NCBI RefSeq assembly: GCF_022760965.1 | Contig: NZ_JAKVIJ010000011.1 | Span: 98,329 to 162,328, forward strand | DNA: 64,000 bases | Source of the DNA: Simplicispira sedimenti | GTDB lineage: Bacteria > Pseudomonadota > Gammaproteobacteria > Burkholderiales > Burkholderiaceae_C | Direction: 5' to 3' | Shown: one piece after another, positions 1 to 9,400 of the stretch | Layout of the letters: every line of letters begins with the position of its first letter | Numbering within the stretch: position 1 is the stretch's first letter | The notes under the pieces: model-generated | Seen by the model: the letters and a program-made list of their open reading frames with translations, nothing else | Databases searched by the model: none | Told to the model about the DNA's origin: nothing | Made by a program: the position numbers and the translations under genes

Positions 1-71
1 TCGCAATCATTCAATACACCCCATGGGCTTGGTTTTTACGATAGGCGCCATGCATTGAAAAGGGAGTGTTC

Positions 72-779
72 ATGTACCCAGTGAGTTTACGCAACGTGGG
101 CAAAACATACCGGCTGGACACCGTGACGGTTCCCGCCCTGAGCGCAGTGAGCATCGATATCCGGCCGGGCCGCTTCACCGTGCTGTGCGGCCCCTCGGGC
201 AGCGGCAAGACCACGCTGCTCAACATGATGGGCTGCATCGACCGGCCCGATGCAGGCGAAATCCAGGTCGATGGCCAGGCCGTGCAGGCCATGACGGACG
301 ATGCGCTGTCGGACTTTCGCGCACGGCGCATCGGGTTCGTGTTTCAGAACTTCAACCTGCTGCCGGTACTGACCGCCTTTGAGAATGTGGAATACCCGCT
401 GGTGCTGGCCGCAGTACCGGCTGCCCAACGCAAAGAGCGAGTGCGCACGCTGCTGGACGCCGTGGGCCTGGCAGACCGCGCAGGCAACCGCCCAGGGCAA
501 CTGTCGGGCGGGCAGCGCCAGCGCGTGGCCATTGCCCGGGCCCTTGCCACCGAACCGGCCTTGGTGCTGGCCGACGAGCCCACCGCCAACCTCGACAGCC
601 AGACCGGCGCCGAGATCATTGCCCTGATGCGCCGCCTGCAGCGCGAGCGCGGGGCGAGCTTTGTGTTCTCGTCGCACGACCCCATGGTGCTGGCCCAGGC
701 CGACGACGTGGTGCGCATCCGCGATGGCCGCATCGACGCCATCGAGCACCGGGACACCAGCGCGGAGGTGGCCGCATGA
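72..779 (+). CDS. ABC transporter ATP-binding protein, LolD/MacB type
   Basis: This is the ATPase subunit of a MacB/LolD-class ABC system; it would power extrusion or lipoprotein handling at the inner membrane together with the permease that follows. The sequence shows a Walker A (GPSGSGKTT, about residue 42), the signature LSGGQRQR, and Walker B LVLADEPTANLD. At 235 residues it has the usual family length. ATG at 72 is preferred over the in-frame GTG at 66 because AGGGAG lies 5-6 nt upstream of it. The stop overlaps the permease start (ATGA), so the two are translationally coupled. The substrate cannot be read from the sequence. Confidence 0.93.
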   Translation: MYPVSLRNVGKTYRLDTVTVPALSAVSIDIRPGRFTVLCGPSGSGKTTLLNMMGCIDRPDAGEIQVDGQAVQAMTDDALSDFRARRIGFVFQNFNLLPVLTAFENVEYPLVLAAVPAAQRKERVRTLLDAVGLADRAGNRPGQLSGGQRQRVAIARALATEPALVLADEPTANLDSQTGAEIIALMRRLQRERGASFVFSSHDPMVLAQADDVVRIRDGRIDAIEHRDTSAEVAA

Positions 780-2209
780 ACCTCTGGATGCTCGCCCTGC
801 GCAACCTGCTGCGCAACCGCCGCCGCTCCCTGGCCACCCTGCTGGCCATGGTGGTGGGGCTTACCGCCATCCTGCTGTTTGGCGGCTACCGTTCCAACAT
901 CCTGTATGGCATGGAGACCGGCTTTGTCCAATTCAGCGGCCACCTGCAGGTGCAGCGGCGCGGCTATTTTGTGGATGGGGGCGACAACCCCACGGCCTAC
1001 GGCATTGCGGGCTACCAGCGCGTCATCGACGCCATCAGCGGCGACCCCGAACTGGCGCCCCTGCTGCGCGTGGTGACACCCACACTGCAACTGGGCGGCA
1101 TTGCGGGGCACATGGAGTCGGGGCACACGCGCTCGGTGCTGGCCCAGGGGCTGGTGGCACCAGACATCAACCGCCTGATGCAATGGAACGACTACGGCAT
1201 GGTCAGCTACGCCCAGCCCCTGGCGCTGGAGGGCACGGCGCCCCATGCCGCCGTCATAGGCACCGGCGTGGCGCGCAAGCTGCAACTGTGCGCAGCGCTG
1301 CAAGTGCCACACTGCACCAATGCCAGCACCAATGCCAGCACCAATGCCTACACCAGCGCCCGCACTTCTGCAGCAGTGCAGGCGCCCGAAGCCCCCGCCG
1401 TGCCCGACGATGTGGCCGCGCTCTCGGCCCTGGAACGCAGCCCAGATGCCGAGCGCCCGCCCACCCGCATCGAAATGCTGGTGGCCACCGCCAAGGGTGC
1501 CCCCAATGTGGCCAGCCTGCAGGCCATCAAGGCCGTGAACCTGGGCATCAAGGCGATTGACGACATGTACCTGGCGATGCACCTGCCGCAAGCCCAGCGC
1601 CTGCTGTACGGCACGCAAGCACCCGAGGTCACGTCCATCGTGGTGCAACTGCAGCACACCGCGCAGATGCCTGCGGCCCGCGCACGGCTGCACGCCTTGC
1701 TGGCGCAGGACTTTGCCGCGCAAGACCTGGAGGTGCTGGACTTTCGCATGCTGAACCCGATGTTTGGGCAGACCGATGAGTTCATGGCCTCCATGTTCGG
1801 CTTCATCGCGCTGCTGATTGCGGTGATCGTGCTGTTCACCATTGCAAACACCATGGGCACGGCGGTGGTGGAGCGCACCGTGGAGATTGGCACCCTGCGA
1901 GCCATGGGCCAGCGCTGCAGCGGCATCCGCCGCCTGTTCCTGTGCGAAGCCCTGCTGCTGGGTGCGGCGGGCACGGTGCTGGGCCTGCTGGCCACGGCCG
2001 TGGTGGCCTGGGCCATCAACCACAGCGGCTGGACCTGGACGCCGCCGGGCTATTCGTATGCCTATCTGGTGCTGGTGCGGGTGTGGCAAGACCTGCCCTT
2101 GCTGGCAGGCAGCATCGTGGGCATGCTGGCGGTCACCCTGGCCTCGGCTTGGTGGCCCGCACGGCGCGCAGCGCGCATGGACATCGTGGACGCGCTGCGC
2201 CACGCCTGA
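776..2209 (+). CDS. ABC transporter permease, FtsX/MacB-like
   Basis: Membrane partner of the preceding ATPase. It has one N-terminal membrane segment (about residues 18-40), a large periplasmic domain and three C-terminal segments in the FtsX-like domain, the usual MacB/LolC/E layout. The C-terminal half carries the typical EIGTLRAMG coupling-helix motif (about residue 370). Oddly, the periplasmic domain contains a low-complexity stretch of repeated Asn-Ala-Ser-Thr (about residues 181-200) that looks like a short repeat expansion. Its neighbours are a LolA-like protein and a predicted outer-membrane barrel, which suggests an envelope lipid or lipoprotein trafficking role; that role is inferred. 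Confidence 0.9.
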   Translation: MNLWMLALRNLLRNRRRSLATLLAMVVGLTAILLFGGYRSNILYGMETGFVQFSGHLQVQRRGYFVDGGDNPTAYGIAGYQRVIDAISGDPELAPLLRVVTPTLQLGGIAGHMESGHTRSVLAQGLVAPDINRLMQWNDYGMVSYAQPLALEGTAPHAAVIGTGVARKLQLCAALQVPHCTNASTNASTNAYTSARTSAAVQAPEAPAVPDDVAALSALERSPDAERPPTRIEMLVATAKGAPNVASLQAIKAVNLGIKAIDDMYLAMHLPQAQRLLYGTQAPEVTSIVVQLQHTAQMPAARARLHALLAQDFAAQDLEVLDFRMLNPMFGQTDEFMASMFGFIALLIAVIVLFTIANTMGTAVVERTVEIGTLRAMGQRCSGIRRLFLCEALLLGAAGTVLGLLATAVVAWAINHSGWTWTPPGYSYAYLVLVRVWQDLPLLAGSIVGMLAVTLASAWWPARRAARMDIVDALRHA

Positions 2210-2232
2210 AACCCGTCAGATCAAGGCATACC

Positions 2233-3012
2233 ATGCAACGACGTTCACTTCTTACCTTCTCTCTGGCCGCACTGACCGCATGGCACACCCATGCCTGGGC
2301 CGGACCCGATCCCCAGGCCGTTCTGGCGGCCAGTGATGCGATCCGCAACCCGGATTTTTCCTTTGGGTTGGTCAATACCCTGGTCGAATACCGCCAGGGT
2401 CGGCAGACCGACAGCAGCCAGCTCGCCGTGTACTCCCGGCCCGACGCGGTGGGCGGGCAATTCCGCAGTCTGGTGCGCTACCTGGCCCCGGCACGCGATG
2501 TGGGCAAGCTCATTCTCTACAACGGCAAGGACCTGTGGTTCTATGACCCTGCCAGCCAGGGCAGCATTCGCCTGTCACCCCAGCAGCGCCTGTTGGGCCA
2601 GGCGTCCAACGGCGATGTGGTCACCACCAACTTCGCACGCGACTACCGTGCCACCAATGCGGTGGAAGACACCACACAGGACGGTGACCGCAAGCCACGC
2701 CAGTGCCTGAAACTCGAGCTGCAAGCCCAGGGCCCCGACGCCCACTATCCACGCGTCGAGATGTGGGTCGATGCCAGCAACCACCGGCCCGTCAAGGCAC
2801 GCTTCTATGCCGACACGGGCGCCTTGCTCAAGACGGCGTACTACCGACGCTACGAAAACGCCTTTGGCACCGAGCGCCCCACGGAAACCGTGATCATCGA
2901 CGGGCTGGACCCCAGTTGGGTCACGGTGATGCGTTACTCACAATGGGAACGCCGCGAGGTGCCGCAAGCCTGGCTGCAACGCGACTACCTGCCCCGGTTC
3001 AGGCCCGAATGA
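2233..3012 (+). CDS. LolA-like outer membrane lipoprotein-sorting protein
   Basis: A 259-residue predicted periplasmic protein. A signal peptide is visible (MQRRS start, hydrophobic core, cleavage near HAWA-GPD). The body matches the 'outer membrane lipoprotein-sorting protein' family found beside MacB-type transporters, with the typical GKDLWFYDPA and 'YPRVEMWVDA.N..PVKA' segments. It probably binds a lipid or acylated ligand in the periplasm. It begins 23 nt after the permease stop and its own stop overlaps the next start (ATGA), so the four genes 72-4265 form one operon. The family assignment is by recognition; the ligand is unknown. Confidence 0.82.
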   Translation: MQRRSLLTFSLAALTAWHTHAWAGPDPQAVLAASDAIRNPDFSFGLVNTLVEYRQGRQTDSSQLAVYSRPDAVGGQFRSLVRYLAPARDVGKLILYNGKDLWFYDPASQGSIRLSPQQRLLGQASNGDVVTTNFARDYRATNAVEDTTQDGDRKPRQCLKLELQAQGPDAHYPRVEMWVDASNHRPVKARFYADTGALLKTAYYRRYENAFGTERPTETVIIDGLDPSWVTVMRYSQWERREVPQAWLQRDYLPRFRPE

Positions 3013-4265
3013 TGCGCTGGATCGCCATTGTTCTACCGATGCTCTGCGGCTTGCCCGCACTGGCAGACGACGCAGAATCCGACGCACTGCGGCTGGCCGA
3101 CGACACCCCGGCCGCCGCCACCGAAGCACGCCCCTGGCAGGCCCATGCCGAACTTGCTGCCGGGGCCGCCTGGCCGCAGACCGGTGGTGCTGCGCAGAAC
3201 GACACCCGCCTCAGCCTGGACTGGCGGCTGGAGCCCAGAGCCAGCGGCCCCTGGCAACTGCGGGCTGCGGGTCGGCTGGATGTGCGCTCGCGCCCTGCAC
3301 CCATGCAAGAACACACCGTGCACACCCTGAAGGACGCCGTGTTGGGCTACACCGCGAGCACGCAGGTGCTGGTGGAGGCGGGGCGCATCCGGCTGCGCCA
3401 GGGGGTGGCGCTGGGCTACAACCCGACCGATTTTTTCCGTGATGGATCGGTGCGCTCGGAAGTGTCCATGGATCCCGCCAGCCTGCGCGAAAACCGCCAG
3501 GGCAGCGGCATGGTGCGCGTGCAGCAACTGGGGGCCGACGGCGCATGGCAGTTCGCCTACTCGCCTCGCCTCGAGCAGCGCAAGCCAGCCCCGAGTGGTT
3601 GGCACCCGGACTGGGGCGCCACCAACCACCAGCACCGCGCGCTGCTGGCCTTTGCTCCCCGCTGGGGCGAATCCCTCAGCGCCCAAGGACTGCTGCACCT
3701 GCGCCAAGGGCACAGCGCGCAATGGGGACTGAACCTTTCCGGACTGGTGGATCAGGCCACCGTGGCGCATCTGGAATGGGCTGCCGGCCAGACCCACACG
3801 CAGTGGCACGAGGCACTGGACCTGCCCGGCCCCCAGCGCTGGCGCCACCGGCTGGCAGCCGGTGCCACACACACCACCCGCCACAAACTCACGCTGACGG
3901 CAGAACTGCACTACAACGGCACGGCCCCAGGGCGCAGCGCCTGGCAGGCCCTGCGCGGCGAGCCGCTGCCCACCTACCTGCAGTACCGTGCCTGGAGCTT
4001 GCAGGCCCTGGAGCCCCCCACACGCTGGGCGCTGTTCTTCCATGCCACCTGGAAAGACGCGCTCATGCCCGGCCTGGACCTCAGCAGCCTGTGGCACCTG
4101 GACCGGGTGGACGCCAGCCGCCGCTTCTGGCTGGAAGCCCGGTACCGGGGCAAGGCGTTCGATGTGGCGCTGCAGTGGCAGCGCAACCATGGCGCCCCTC
4201 TGAGCCAGTTTGGTCTCTGGCCGGCCGCACGGCGGTGGGAGCTCAGCGTGCGGCGCTATTTCTGA
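3009..4265 (+). CDS. predicted outer-membrane beta-barrel protein
   Basis: A 418-residue protein with a signal peptide (hydrophobic residues 4-19, cleavage near ALA-DDA). Short alternating hydrophobic/aromatic strands run through the rest, and it ends in ...RRYF, a C-terminal aromatic typical of outer-membrane barrels recognised by BamA. No named family is recognised with certainty. As last gene of the ABC/LolA-like operon it is a candidate outer-membrane exit or acceptor for whatever the transporter moves. Its start overlaps the stop of the LolA-like gene. Confidence 0.75.
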   Translation: MMRWIAIVLPMLCGLPALADDAESDALRLADDTPAAATEARPWQAHAELAAGAAWPQTGGAAQNDTRLSLDWRLEPRASGPWQLRAAGRLDVRSRPAPMQEHTVHTLKDAVLGYTASTQVLVEAGRIRLRQGVALGYNPTDFFRDGSVRSEVSMDPASLRENRQGSGMVRVQQLGADGAWQFAYSPRLEQRKPAPSGWHPDWGATNHQHRALLAFAPRWGESLSAQGLLHLRQGHSAQWGLNLSGLVDQATVAHLEWAAGQTHTQWHEALDLPGPQRWRHRLAAGATHTTRHKLTLTAELHYNGTAPGRSAWQALRGEPLPTYLQYRAWSLQALEPPTRWALFFHATWKDALMPGLDLSSLWHLDRVDASRRFWLEARYRGKAFDVALQWQRNHGAPLSQFGLWPAARRWELSVRRYF

Positions 4266-4280
4266 CGTTGTACGGCCTCG

Positions 4281-4976
4281 TCAGACCTCCAGCCACTCCT
4301 TGCGCACGTAGCTGTTGGCGCGCAGTTCATCGGGGGTACCCTGGAACACGATGCTGCCATGGCCCATGACCAGGGTGCGGTCGGAGATGTCCATGGCGAT
4401 GGTGAGCTTCTGCTCGATCAGCAACACCGACACGCCGCGGTCCTTGATTTTTTTCAGGTACTGGCCTACCAGCTCGACGATCTTGGGCGCCAAGCCCTCG
4501 GTGGGTTCGTCGATGATGATGAAGTCCGGGTCGCCCATGAGCGTGCGGCACAGGGTGAGCATCTGCTGCTCACCGCCCGACATGACTCCTGCCTCGATGT
4601 TGCGACGCTCCTTGAGGCGCGGGAACATGTCGTACATGTCGTCGAACGACCAGCGGCTGCCCTTGCCGCTGCCCTTCTGGCCCAGCAGCAGGTTCTGGTG
4701 CACCGTGAGGTTGGGGAACACGTCGCGGCTCTCGGGCACGTAGCCCAGGCCCAGGTGGGCAATTTCGTAGGCCTTTTTGCCGTTGAGGTTCTGGCCCTTC
4801 CATTGCAGGGTGCCCTCCCAGTCCACCAGGCCCATGATGGCCTTGGCAGTAGTGGAGCGGCCCGAGCCGTTGCGGCCCAGCAGGGCAACGATCTCGCCCG
4901 GCTGCACATCGAAGGTAACGCCATGCAGCACATGGCTTTTGCCATAGTAGGCGTGAAGATTCTCAATATGCAGCAT
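4281..4976 (-). CDS. livF: branched-chain amino acid-type ABC transporter ATPase (LivF)
   Basis: One of the two ATPases of a HAAT-class uptake system. It has the LivF-type signature SGGEQQML, Walker B FIIIDEPTEGLAP and the family's usual length (231 residues). The ATG at 4976 starts MLHIENLHAYYG, the normal LivF N-terminus; the longer in-frame extension overlaps livG and is not used. Oddly, the Walker A reads GRNGSGRST, so the usually invariant lysine is arginine. It is the last gene of the livHMGF cluster and starts one base after the livG stop. Confidence 0.93.
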   Translation of the reverse strand: MLHIENLHAYYGKSHVLHGVTFDVQPGEIVALLGRNGSGRSTTAKAIMGLVDWEGTLQWKGQNLNGKKAYEIAHLGLGYVPESRDVFPNLTVHQNLLLGQKGSGKGSRWSFDDMYDMFPRLKERRNIEAGVMSGGEQQMLTLCRTLMGDPDFIIIDEPTEGLAPKIVELVGQYLKKIKDRGVSVLLIEQKLTIAMDISDRTLVMGHGSIVFQGTPDELRANSYVRKEWLEV

Positions 4977-4977
4977 G

Positions 4978-5766
4978 TCAGTGTCCTCCCGCCTGCGCAT
5001 CGGCCACGGCGGAGCCCAGGTAGGCCTCTTGCACGCGCTGGTTGGCGCGCACCTTCTCGGGGGTGTCAAAGGCAATCACCTCGCCATACACCACGACGGC
5101 GATCTTGTCAGCCAGGCCAAACACCACGCCCATGTCGTGCTCCACGGTCAGCAGTGTGCGGCCTTCGGTCACCTCCTTGATGAGGTGGATGAAGCGCGTG
5201 GTCTCGCTGCGGCTCATGCCGGCAGTGGGTTCGTCGAGCAGGATGACCCTGGCGCCACCGGCGATGGTGATGCCGATCTCCAGCGCGCGCTGCTCGGCGT
5301 AGGTGAGGTTGACCGCCAGCGTGTCGCGCTTCTTCTCCAGCTTGATCATTTCCATGAGCTGCTTGGCACGCTCGTTGGCGTCATCCAGCCCCGAGAGAAA
5401 ACGCAGGAACGTGTACTTGTAGCCCATGCTCCAGAGCACACCGCAGCGCAGGTTCTCGAACACGCTGAGGTTGGGGAAGATGTTGGTGATCTGGAAGCTG
5501 CGCGAGAGGCCCATGCGGTTGATCTCGAAGGGCTTCTTGCCGTCGATGCGCTGGCCGCCCAGCAGCACCTCGCCGCTGGTGGGCGCGAAGCGCCCGCTGA
5601 TGAGGTTGAACAGCGTGGACTTGCCCGCACCGTTGGGGCCGATGATGGCCACGCGCTCGCCCGCCTTCACGGCCAGGTTGGCGCCGCGGATGATTTCTGT
5701 CTTGCCGAAGCACTTGCGCAGGTCGCGCAGCTCCAGTGCATAAGTGGTGTCATGCGCCATGGTCAC
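4978..5766 (-). CDS. livG: branched-chain amino acid-type ABC transporter ATPase (LivG)
   Basis: Second ATPase of the uptake system, 262 residues. Walker A is intact (GPNGAGKST), Walker B is VILLDEPTAGMS, and the C-terminal PEKVRANQRVQEAYLG motif is diagnostic for LivG. The signature region reads LTYAEQRALEI, the LivG version of LSGG. Translation begins at GTG 5766, which overlaps the livM stop, or at ATG 5760. Confidence 0.94.
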   Translation of the reverse strand: MTMAHDTTYALELRDLRKCFGKTEIIRGANLAVKAGERVAIIGPNGAGKSTLFNLISGRFAPTSGEVLLGGQRIDGKKPFEINRMGLSRSFQITNIFPNLSVFENLRCGVLWSMGYKYTFLRFLSGLDDANERAKQLMEMIKLEKKRDTLAVNLTYAEQRALEIGITIAGGARVILLDEPTAGMSRSETTRFIHLIKEVTEGRTLLTVEHDMGVVFGLADKIAVVVYGEVIAFDTPEKVRANQRVQEAYLGSAVADAQAGGH

Positions 5767-7082
5767 AGCGCCTCCCCACGCTTGATTTCATGTTCGATCT
5801 GCTCCTGAATTTGCCCCCACTGGTGCCGGAACTGGCGTCGGCACAGCTCGAACATGCCCAGCCCGGTCAGCATCACAAAGGCGGCGCCAAACCAGCTGGT
5901 CAGCCCCTTGGCATTGATGGTGGCACCCATGAAGGTCATCTCTGACCCCAAAGCCGCGTTGAGTTGCAGGTGGTAGGTCATCTCGACCATGCAGGCCGCG
6001 CCCAGCAAGGCCACCAGGGCGGTGCCGCCCAGGCCCAGGTACGAAGGCCACAGGCGACCCAGCTTGCCGTACTTGGCCACACGCAGGTTCATCATGATCA
6101 GACTGGCCACACCACCAGGGGCGTACATCACCATGAACAAGAACACCAGACCCAGGTACAACAGCCAGGCCTTGGTCAGCTCGGACAGCAGCACCGACGC
6201 CAGCACCAGCAGCACCGCACCGATGATGGGGCCGAAGAAGAACGTGGCCCCACCCAGGAAGGTGAACAGCAGATATCCGCCCGAACGGATCACGCTCACG
6301 CTGTCGGCGGCGGTGATGATCTCGAAGTTGATGGCCGTCAGCCCCCCGCCAATGCCGGCAAAGAACCCGGCGATGATGAAGGCGAGGTAGCGCACTTTTT
6401 GCGTGTTGTAGCCAATGAACTCGGCGCGCTCGGGGTTGTCGCGCACGGCATTGAGCATGCGGCCCAGCGGCGTGCCGGTGAAGGCAAACATGGCCGCCGT
6501 GCATACAAAGCAGTACACCGCGATCAGGTAGTACACCTGGATGCCCGGACCAAAGTTAATGCCGAAGAACGATGTGCCGTACACCCGGTCGGTGGTGATG
6601 CCGCCCTCGCCGCCAAAGAACTCGGGGAACATCAGCGCCATGGCGGCCACCAACTCGCCCACGCCCAGGGTGATCATGGCGAAGGTGGTGCTGGCCTTTT
6701 TGGTGGTGACGTAACCCAGCAAGATGGCAAAGAACATGCCTGCCAGCCCGCCGACCAAGGGAATCAGGACCAGCGGAATGGGCAGACTGCCCTTGCTGGC
6801 CAGGTTCATGGCGTGGATGGCGATGAACGAGCCCAGGCCGGTATAGACCGCATGGCCGAAGCTCAGCATGCCGCCCTGCCCCAGCAGCATGTTGTAGCTC
6901 AGGCAGATGATGATGAGGTAGCCGATCTGCGAGAGCATGGTCAGCGCCAGGCTGCTGGTGAACAGGTGCGGTGCCACGATGAGCAGCAGCGCAAACATCC
7001 CCCAGATGACGATGCGGCCCACATTCCAGGGCTTGAAACGGTAGTACGCCGTGGGCGTGGTGGTTGCAGTGTTGGAAGTCAT
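5763..7082 (-). CDS. livM: branched-chain amino acid-type ABC transporter permease (LivM)
   Basis: A 439-residue inner-membrane permease with about ten hydrophobic segments and the LivM motif region GQGGMLSFGHAVYTGLG near residue 69, plus the EAA-like segment ending NPERAEFIGYN. It carries a longer C-terminal tail (about residues 340-439, two more hydrophobic segments) than the shortest LivM proteins. It forms the channel with LivH. Four bases separate its start from the livH stop. Confidence 0.93.
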   Translation of the reverse strand: MTSNTATTTPTAYYRFKPWNVGRIVIWGMFALLLIVAPHLFTSSLALTMLSQIGYLIIICLSYNMLLGQGGMLSFGHAVYTGLGSFIAIHAMNLASKGSLPIPLVLIPLVGGLAGMFFAILLGYVTTKKASTTFAMITLGVGELVAAMALMFPEFFGGEGGITTDRVYGTSFFGINFGPGIQVYYLIAVYCFVCTAAMFAFTGTPLGRMLNAVRDNPERAEFIGYNTQKVRYLAFIIAGFFAGIGGGLTAINFEIITAADSVSVIRSGGYLLFTFLGGATFFFGPIIGAVLLVLASVLLSELTKAWLLYLGLVFLFMVMYAPGGVASLIMMNLRVAKYGKLGRLWPSYLGLGGTALVALLGAACMVEMTYHLQLNAALGSEMTFMGATINAKGLTSWFGAAFVMLTGLGMFELCRRQFRHQWGQIQEQIEHEIKRGEAL

Positions 7083-7086
7083 GGCG

Positions 7087-8040
7087 TCAGTCCTCCCGCG
7101 TGCCCAGCAGGCCCTTGGGGCGGAAGATCAATATCAATACCAGGAACAGGTAGGGCAGGATCGGTGCCACCTGCGATACGGTGAGCTTGAGCACCGGCCA
7201 GCCAAAGGTTTCTTCGGTCACCGTCATGCCCAAGGCCTGCAGGCCGGTGGCCAGCGACTGGTCAATGGCCACGGCAAAGGTTTGCACCACGCCGATGAGC
7301 AGCGAGGCCAGAAAGGCCCCCGCCAGCGACCCCATGCCGCCGACCACGACCACCACGAAGATGATGGAACCCACCGAAGCCGCCATGGCAGGCTCGGTCA
7401 CGTAGGTGTTGCCGCCGATCACGCCGGCCAGCCCGGCCAGCGCACAGCCACCGCCGAACACCAGCATGAAAACGCGCGGCACGTTGTGGCCCAGGGCCTG
7501 CACCATCTCGGGGTGCTTGAGTGCCGCCTGGATCACCAGGCCGATGCGGGTGCGCGTGAGCAGCAGCCACACAGACAGCAACATCAGCAGCGCCACCAGC
7601 ATGACGAAGGAACGCGATTTGGGAAACTGCGTGTTGAACAGCGTGAACAACGGCCCCTGCAGTTGCTCGGGCAGGCCATAAGGCACCGTCGAGCGGCCCC
7701 AGACAAGCTGCACCAGTTCCAGAATCAGGTACGACAGCCCGAAAGTGACCAACAGCTCGGGCACATGGCCGAACTTGTGCACCCGGCGCAGGCTGTAGCG
7801 CTCGAACAGTGCCCCCAGCGCACCCACCGCCAGTGGCGCCAGCACCAACGCAGGCCAGAAGCCCACCAACCCCGACAGCGTGTAGGCAAAGTAGGCCCCC
7901 AGCATGTAGAAGCTGGTGTGCGCAAAGTTGAGCACACCCATCATGCTGAAGATCAGCGTGAGGCCCGAGCTGAGCATGAACAGCAGCAGGCCGTAGCTCA
8001 TGCCGTTGAGCATGGAGATGACAAAAAATTCAAGATTCAT
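7087..8040 (-). CDS. livH: branched-chain amino acid-type ABC transporter permease (LivH)
   Basis: A 317-residue permease with about eight hydrophobic segments and the LivH hallmarks: an N-terminal NGMSYGLLLFMLSSGLTL segment and a central GGMGSLAGA motif. It is the first membrane gene after the binding-protein gene, from which it is separated by a terminator-like hairpin at 8063-8097. Confidence 0.94.
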   Translation of the reverse strand: MNLEFFVISMLNGMSYGLLLFMLSSGLTLIFSMMGVLNFAHTSFYMLGAYFAYTLSGLVGFWPALVLAPLAVGALGALFERYSLRRVHKFGHVPELLVTFGLSYLILELVQLVWGRSTVPYGLPEQLQGPLFTLFNTQFPKSRSFVMLVALLMLLSVWLLLTRTRIGLVIQAALKHPEMVQALGHNVPRVFMLVFGGGCALAGLAGVIGGNTYVTEPAMAASVGSIIFVVVVVGGMGSLAGAFLASLLIGVVQTFAVAIDQSLATGLQALGMTVTEETFGWPVLKLTVSQVAPILPYLFLVLILIFRPKGLLGTRED

Positions 8041-8062
8041 CGCAGTTACCGCTACACCGAGT

Positions 8063-8097
8063 CAAAAAAAGAGGCCCGAGGGGCGTCGGGCCTCTTG
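8063..8097 (-). terminator. rho-independent terminator/attenuator between binding-protein gene and livH
   Basis: A perfect 11-bp stem (8069-8079 with 8086-8096, arms AAGAGGCCCGA/TCGGGCCTCTT, 6-nt loop) is followed on the minus strand by a run of seven U. It sits after the binding-protein gene and before livH. Partial readthrough would give much more binding protein than permease, a common arrangement in such operons. Confidence 0.85.
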
Positions 8098-8164
8098 CCA
8101 AGGCAACGCTGAACAGGTTCCACGCAGATGGCGTGGACGCGACCAGCGCCGCCCCAGGGCGCGA

Positions 8165-9400
8165 TCAGGAAGGACGCTTCATCTGGCACGAAGTGGGCGT
8201 GCTGGCCACATAGGGCTCGTAGTACTTGACCGGGACAAAGGTGTAGCCCGTGCTTTCGGAATCGAGCGGGTTCTTGCCGCCGGCCTTTTCCCACTTGGAG
8301 ATGAACAGGCCCTGCTGGAGCTGGTGGTCGGTCTTGCGCATCTCGACTTCACCGTTGAAGCTCTTGAACTTCATGCCTTCCAACACCGCGGCCACCTTGA
8401 CCGGATCGGTGGTCTTGGCCTTGGCAAAGGCTTCCGACAGCATGGAGTAGGCGTGGTACACGGCGCCGGTGTACATGTCGTCGTTGAACTTCTTCTTGTA
8501 GTCCACCACGATCTGGTTCAGCGGGCCGGGCAGGTTCATGTGCGCGTAGGCCACCATGTACACACGGCCTGCGGCCGCAGAACCCATGGCCGTGGGCGTG
8601 CCAGTGACCGAGCCGTAGTAGGTGAAGAAGTTGACGTTGTTCAGACCCGCATCGTTGGCGGCCTTGACCAGCAGCGCCAGGTCGGAACCCCAGTTGCCGG
8701 TGATCACGGTATCGGCGCCCGAGGCCTTGATCTTGGCGATGTAGGGCGCAAAGTCACGCACCTGCGCCAGGGGGTGCAGGTCGTCGCCCACCACCTGCAC
8801 ATCAGGACGCTTGCGCTTGAGCATTTCCTTGGCGAACTTGGACACCTGGTGGCCGTGCGCATAGTTCTGGTTGATCAGATAGACCTTCTTGACCTCGGGA
8901 ATGTCCTTCATGTAGGTCGTCAGGGCTTCCATCTTCATGGAGGTGTCGGCATCCAGGCGGAAGTGCCAGTAGCTGCACTTGCTGTTGGTCAGGTCAGGGT
9001 CCACGGCGGCGTAGTTGAGGTACAGCACCTCTTTGCCGGGGTTGCGGGCGTTGTGCTTTTCCAGCGCGTCGATGATGGCCAGGGCCGGGCCGGAGCCGTT
9101 GCCCTGCACCACGTAGCGCACGCCCTGGTCGATGGCCGAGCGCAGGGCGCTGCTGGTCTCCTGCGGGCTGAGCTTGTTGTCGATGCCGATGATCTCGAAC
9201 TTCACGCCCGCAGCGTTCTTCTTGTTGAACTCTTCAGCGAGAAACTGAAAACTCTTGAGCTGGTTGGTGCCGACCGCAGCCATCAGGCCAGACAGCGGGT
9301 CCATCCAGGCGATCTTGACGGTTTCACCCTTTTGAGCAAATGCAGCGCCAGCGCTTACCAGCATTACGGAAGCAGCTACGGTTTTAATAGCAAATTTCAT
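8165..9400 (-). CDS. periplasmic substrate-binding protein of the Liv-type transporter
   Basis: A 411-residue type 1 periplasmic binding protein. Its signal peptide (MKFAIKTVAAS..., cleavage near AFA-QKG) sends it to the periplasm, where it delivers substrate to LivHMGF. The N-terminal segment VKIAWMDPLSGLMAAVG is the usual Liv-family start after cleavage. The ligand may be a branched-chain amino acid or another amide or aromatic acid, since this family is broad in Betaproteobacteria. Its 5' region 9401-9532 presumably carries the operon promoter. Confidence 0.92.
   Translation of the reverse strand: MKFAIKTVAASVMLVSAGAAFAQKGETVKIAWMDPLSGLMAAVGTNQLKSFQFLAEEFNKKNAAGVKFEIIGIDNKLSPQETSSALRSAIDQGVRYVVQGNGSGPALAIIDALEKHNARNPGKEVLYLNYAAVDPDLTNSKCSYWHFRLDADTSMKMEALTTYMKDIPEVKKVYLINQNYAHGHQVSKFAKEMLKRKRPDVQVVGDDLHPLAQVRDFAPYIAKIKASGADTVITGNWGSDLALLVKAANDAGLNNVNFFTYYGSVTGTPTAMGSAAAGRVYMVAYAHMNLPGPLNQIVVDYKKKFNDDMYTGAVYHAYSMLSEAFAKAKTTDPVKVAAVLEGMKFKSFNGEVEMRKTDHQLQQGLFISKWEKAGGKNPLDSESTGYTFVPVKYYEPYVASTPTSCQMKRPS

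Noticed and set aside
344..2203. Long open frame of 619 residues opposite the ABC genes
   Set aside because: It is antisense to two clear ABC transporter genes and has the His/Gln/Arg-rich composition of a GC-rich shadow frame.
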